Assembly: GCF_009711095.1 (NCBI RefSeq)
Contig: NZ_WMJZ01000004.1
Location: forward strand, 1 to 64,000
Direction: 5' to 3'
Source of the DNA: Intestinirhabdus alba
Lineage (GTDB): Bacteria; Pseudomonadota; Gammaproteobacteria; Enterobacterales; Enterobacteriaceae
DNA length: 64,000 bases
Part shown: in pieces, positions 60,664 through 64,000 of the stretch
Layout of the letters: each line of letters starts with the position of its first letter
How positions within the stretch are numbered: the stretch's first letter is position 1
Program-made: the position numbers and the translations under genes
The notes under the pieces: model-generated
What the model saw: the letters and a program-made list of their open reading frames with translations, nothing else
The model's database searches: none
What the model was told of the DNA's origin: nothing

Positions 60664-61869
60664 ATGGGCATTCAATTTTCAACATTGCGGCGCATTCCCG
60701 GTGGCGTTTGGATTATTGGTTTTGTCAGCCTGTTGATGGATATTTCTTCTGAAATGATCCACAGCCTCCTTCCACTATTTATGGCCACAGCTTTAGGAAC
60801 ACCAATAGTGATTATTGGACTTATTGAGGGGCTGGCTGAAGCTACTGCGCTGTGCGTCAAAGTATTTTCAGGCGTTATCAGTGATTACATTGGCAAGCGT
60901 AAAGGGCTCGCCATCCTTGGTTATGGTCTTGGTGCACTCAGCAAGCCGCTGTTTGCGCTGGCTTCAACATCAGGGATGATATTCAGCGCACGCATCATTG
61001 ACCGCATTGGAAAAGGGATACGAGGTGCACCACGAGATGCACTTATTGCCGACGTTACGCCGCCCGGTATCCGGGGGGCGGCTTATGGCCTACGCCAAAC
61101 GCTGGACACGATGGGAGCATTTCTTGGGCCGCTGCTGGCCGTAGGACTAATGCTGTTATGGAGCAACGATTTCCGCGCTGTTTACTGGGTTGCCGTCATA
61201 CCTGCATTTCTGGCCGTAGCTCTGTTGTTTTTCGGATTACATGAACCACGCGCCCCCGTTTCTAAGGTCAGAACTAACCCAATTAAGAAGGAAAATCTCA
61301 AAAGGCTGGGCGTGGAGTGTTGGTGGGTTATAGGACTGGGCGGAGTATTTACTCTCGCCAGGTTCAGTGAAGCTTTCCTTGTTCTTAGGGCTCAGGAAGT
61401 TAATATCCCACTGGCTTTAATTCCCCTCGTGATGGTCGCCATGAATATGGTCTTTTCTTTTACAGCCTATCCATTCGGACGCTTATCAGACAGCATCAGC
61501 CACAGGCGCTTGCTTCAGATGGGGCTGATTGTGCTAATCGCGGCGGATTTAGTGCTCGCCCTCAGTAATAACTGGGGAGGCATTATAGCCGGTGTTGCGC
61601 TGTGGGGTGTACACATGGGAATGACTCAGGGCTTGCTGAATAGCATGATTGCCCGCACAGCACCAGACGATCTTCGCGGTACGGCGTTTGGCTTTTTCAG
61701 TTTGCTGAGCGGAGCGGGATTGCTGATTGCCAGCCTGGGCGCGGGGCTATTATGGGACCTCCGGGGTTCTGCTTCAACGTTCTTTGCGGGGGCGGTTATT
61801 TGTGTGTTGACGCTACTGCTGACTCACTTTGCCCCGGAAAAGACTGTACAGACCGCTCCCTGGCAATAA
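60664..61869 (+). CDS. MFS transporter behind a Fur box
   Basis: 401-aa major facilitator permease with 12 predicted helices. It has a conserved N terminus FVSLLMDISSEMIHSLLPLF, the loop 2-3 motif GVISDYIGKRKGLA (near 76) and RIIDRIGKGIRGAPRDALIAD (near 110). The start at 60664 (MGIQFSTL) is preferred over ATGs at 60625 and 60628: it has an AGGA ribosome-binding site and leaves room for a transcript beginning after the Fur box. Base composition is clearly lower in GC than its neighbours, so recent acquisition is likely. With the Fur box it could export a siderophore or iron chelate, which is inference. Confidence 0.85.
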   Translation: MGIQFSTLRRIPGGVWIIGFVSLLMDISSEMIHSLLPLFMATALGTPIVIIGLIEGLAEATALCVKVFSGVISDYIGKRKGLAILGYGLGALSKPLFALASTSGMIFSARIIDRIGKGIRGAPRDALIADVTPPGIRGAAYGLRQTLDTMGAFLGPLLAVGLMLLWSNDFRAVYWVAVIPAFLAVALLFFGLHEPRAPVSKVRTNPIKKENLKRLGVECWWVIGLGGVFTLARFSEAFLVLRAQEVNIPLALIPLVMVAMNMVFSFTAYPFGRLSDSISHRRLLQMGLIVLIAADLVLALSNNWGGIIAGVALWGVHMGMTQGLLNSMIARTAPDDLRGTAFGFFSLLSGAGLLIASLGAGLLWDLRGSASTFFAGAVICVLTLLLTHFAPEKTVQTAPWQ

Positions 61870-62350
61870 GACTTTCGCTTTAGGCTCCTTCACCTCATTC
61901 AACGCTAGCCGGGGGAGGTTTATTTCCCGGTTAGTGACTCACTGCCCGAGCCGGGGCAGGCTGACGCCCGGCAGCCACGGCTCGCGCGGCGCGCTCTGCT
62001 GCAAAAGCGGCACCCGGAGCGTGCCGCAGGCTGGCAGATGAACGATCTATTCTGTAGAATCTTGCCTCCTCGCGGTCAGCCCCGGTCATACCGCCCTCAT
62101 TCAGCACCCGCGTTGATAATCCATTCGCCCGTTGCGCCAGAGGAACGGCTGCCGTCGGGTTTACCATCTTTCTGCGGGTCCTGGCGCTCCGGAAAAACAT
62201 GACTAACAACCTTGAATACGCCGTTTAAAAAGCAACCTTTCGCCGATATCAGCCGGAACCGACCTGCGTCGACGCCGGCTGTTGCGCATCAGGGTTCAAC
62301 GGCCTGGCACTATGGGCGATCCTTCGATCGCCTTTCAGGCAGAGGATTTT
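61870..62350. other. intergenic region before yhjV, no gene
   Basis: 481 bases where E. coli carries the end of the bcs region and ldrD. A frame on the minus strand (61931-62209) lacks recognisable homology. I find no cellulose-synthase fragment and no Ldr/Rdl toxin-antitoxin unit. It holds the yhjV promoter and ribosome-binding site. Confidence 0.5.
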
Positions 62351-63643
62351 ATGCAGGGCAATAACCTACACTCCAGCAACACCACCCGCGCGGCCGCCGC
62401 CGACAAGCTGCCGTTTACCCGCTACGACTTCGGCTGGGTGCTCCTGTGCATCGGCATGGCCATCGGTGCCGGAACGGTGCTGATGCCGGTACAGATCGGG
62501 CTGAAGGGCATTTGGGTATTTATTACCGCCTTTATTATTGCCTGGCCCGCCACCTGGATGGTGCAGGATATCTATTTAAAGACGCTCTCAGAGAGCGAAA
62601 CCTGCGACAACTACACCGATATCATCAGCCACTATCTGGGGAAAAACTGGGGTATCTTCCTCGGCGTGGTCTATTTTTTAATGATCGTCCACGGCATCTT
62701 TATCTATTCCCTGTCGGTGGTGTTCGACAGCGCCTCGTATATTAAAACCTTTGGCCTCACCGACGCCGATCTGTCACAGTCTATAGTCTATAAGGCGGCT
62801 ATCTTCGCCGTACTGGTGGCCATCGCCTCCGGCGGCGAAAAGCTGCTGTTCAAAATTTCCGGGCCAATGGTGGTGGTCAAGGTGGGCATCATCCTGGTCT
62901 TCGGCTTTGCGATGGTTCCGCACTGGAACTTCAATAACATCACCGCTTTCCCGCCGGTCGCCGTTTTCTTTCGCGACGTGCTGCTTACCGTGCCGTTCTG
63001 CTTCTTCTCGGCGGTGTTCGTTCAGGTGCTTAACCCGATGAATATCGCCTACCGTAAACGAGAGCCGGACCGCCTGCTGGCCACCCGGATGGCGGTCCGC
63101 ACCCACCGCATCAGCTATATTACGCTGATTGCGATAATCCTCTTTTTCTCCTTCTCCTTTACCTTTTCAATCAGCCACGAAGAGGCGGTCTCCGCCTTCG
63201 AGCAGAATATCTCCGCCCTGGCGCTGGCCGCGCAGGTGATCCCCGGCAAAATTATTCATCTGACCTCGACGGTGCTGAATATTTTCGCCGTGCTGACCGC
63301 CTTCTTCGGGATCTATCTGGGGTTTCACGAGGCCCTTAAGGGCATTGTGCTAAACCTGCTGAAGCGGGTTATGGACCCGGAGAAAATCGATGCCCGGCTG
63401 CTGACCCTGGGGATCTGCGTCTTTATCGTTATTACGCTGGTGATTTGGGTGTCGTTCCGCGTCTCGGTGCTGGAGTTCTTCCAGCTGGGCAGCCCGCTGT
63501 ACGGCATTGTGTCGTGCCTGATCCCTTTTTTCCTGATCTATAAGGTCAGGCAGCTGGAGAAACTGCGCGGCCTGAAGATCTGGCTGATTTTGCTGTACGG
63601 GATCCTGCTGTGCCTGTCGCCGCTGCTGACGTTGATGGGATAG
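62351..63643 (+). CDS. yhjV: HAAAP-family amino acid transporter YhjV
   Basis: 430-aa inner-membrane permease of the hydroxy/aromatic amino acid permease family (SdaC/TdcC relatives), with 11 helices. Characteristic motifs are [23 protein letters not shown] near residue 34 and the well-conserved [18 protein letters not shown] near 165. Substrate of YhjV is not established. The start at 62351 has GAGGA upstream; an in-frame ATG 23 codons before it is not conserved. It precedes dppF as in E. coli. Confidence 0.92.
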   Translation: MQGNNLHSSNTTRAAAADKLPFTRYDFGWVLLCIGMAIGAGTVLMPVQIGLKGIWVFITAFIIAWPATWMVQDIYLKTLSESETCDNYTDIISHYLGKNWGIFLGVVYFLMIVHGIFIYSLSVVFDSASYIKTFGLTDADLSQSIVYKAAIFAVLVAIASGGEKLLFKISGPMVVVKVGIILVFGFAMVPHWNFNNITAFPPVAVFFRDVLLTVPFCFFSAVFVQVLNPMNIAYRKREPDRLLATRMAVRTHRISYITLIAIILFFSFSFTFSISHEEAVSAFEQNISALALAAQVIPGKIIHLTSTVLNIFAVLTAFFGIYLGFHEALKGIVLNLLKRVMDPEKIDARLLTLGICVFIVITLVIWVSFRVSVLEFFQLGSPLYGIVSCLIPFFLIYKVRQLEKLRGLKIWLILLYGILLCLSPLLTLMG

Positions 63644-63675
63644 GACCGGTCGCCGCGCCGGTCCCGATATGAGGG

Positions 63676-64000
63676 CTACGCCGGGCTTTTCTGCCGATTT
63701 TCATCCTCGTCCACCGCGAAGCAGGCCACCAGCTGGCCGTCGTACGACTTCAGCTGTGGCTGCAGCTGCGGGCAGGGTTGAAAACGGCGGCGGCAGCGGG
63801 CGTTGAAGGCGCAGCCCGGCGGCGGGTTGAGCGGGCTGGGCAGCTCGCCGGTCAGCTTGATGCGCTCCCGGCGCTCGTCCGGGCGCAGGCGCGGCGTGGC
63901 GGAGAGCAGCGCCTGGGTGTAAGGATGGCGCGGGTCAGTAAAGATCTGCGCTTTCGTCCCCTTCTCCACGCAGCGGCCCAGATACATCACCATTACCTCA
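63676..64000 (-). CDS. dppF: dipeptide ABC transporter ATP-binding protein DppF (C-terminal part)
   Basis: The last ~107 residues of DppF, cut by the window edge. The piece begins in the post-Walker region (VMVMYLGRCVEKG) and shows the oligopeptide-ABC C-terminal domain: HPYTQALLSATPRL and the cysteine-containing GCAFNARCRRRFQPCPQ that carries the [4Fe-4S]-type cluster motif of this family. It energises dipeptide and haem import with DppD. Complete gene expected to the right. Confidence 0.9.
   Translation of the reverse strand, partial: EVMVMYLGRCVEKGTKAQIFTDPRHPYTQALLSATPRLRPDERRERIKLTGELPSPLNPPPGCAFNARCRRRFQPCPQLQPQLKSYDGQLVACFAVDEDENRQKSPA

Noticed and set aside
61931-62209. 92-aa minus-strand frame in the former bcs interval
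   Set aside because: Arg/Ala-rich, no recognisable similarity to cellulose-synthesis proteins; most likely chance.

Overview
The window is a high-GC enterobacterial chromosome segment. Its gene order follows the Escherichia coli K-12 livJ-rpoH to dppF interval (about 76-79 min) almost gene for gene, and most proteins are close homologues of the E. coli ones. Family Enterobacteriaceae is secure. Genus is not resolved, although the GC content, the phenolic acid decarboxylase and the intergenic repeats fit the Klebsiella/Enterobacter/Kosakonia group better than Escherichia.

Layout. 56-6045 (minus): livJ, rpoH and the ftsY-ftsE-ftsX cell-division/SRP-receptor operon. 6305-10587: rsmD-yhhL, yhhM, yhhN and zntA behind a ZntR promoter with a 20-bp spacer. 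10606-11589: an orphan TRAP solute-binding protein behind a KdgR-like palindrome, absent from this spot in E. coli. 11764-16143: tusA, yhhQ, dcrB, yhhS, yhhT. 16240-17706: phenolic acid decarboxylase and a divergent LysR regulator, in the place of acpT. 17771-23234: the complete nikABCDE-nikR nickel uptake system with a perfect NikR operator.

23690-30189 is the main accessory block, placed between nikR and the Rhs locus. A sigma-54 promoter drives four genes: a D-2-hydroxyacid dehydrogenase, an RraA/HMG-aldolase-like protein, a DASS-family carboxylate transporter and an amidohydrolase. An adjacent sigma-54 activator with a PrpR-type sensor domain follows. I know of no described pathway with this combination, and it is the best candidate for an undescribed system here. 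30232-31592 holds Rhs debris: a twice-frameshifted toxin tip, an intact probable immunity gene and an IS3-type fragment.

31608-57540 returns to the E. coli order: yhiN, pitA, uspB, uspA, rsmJ, prlC, rlmJ, gor, treF, yhjB, yhjC, yhjD, yhjE, yhjG, kdgK, yhjJ, dctA, yhjK(pdeK). dtpB, the acid-resistance block and pdeH are missing. Between pdeK and yhjV/dppF, where E. coli carries the bcs cellulose operon, there is instead a hydrolase, a TauE/SafE permease, an AraC regulator and a lower-GC MFS transporter with a Fur box. yhjV and the 3' part of dppF close the window.

No tRNA, rRNA or CRISPR array was seen. Functional themes are nickel, zinc and possibly iron homeostasis, uronate/2-keto-3-deoxygluconate use, carboxylate uptake, rRNA methylation, and one uncharacterised sigma-54 controlled acid-catabolic operon.
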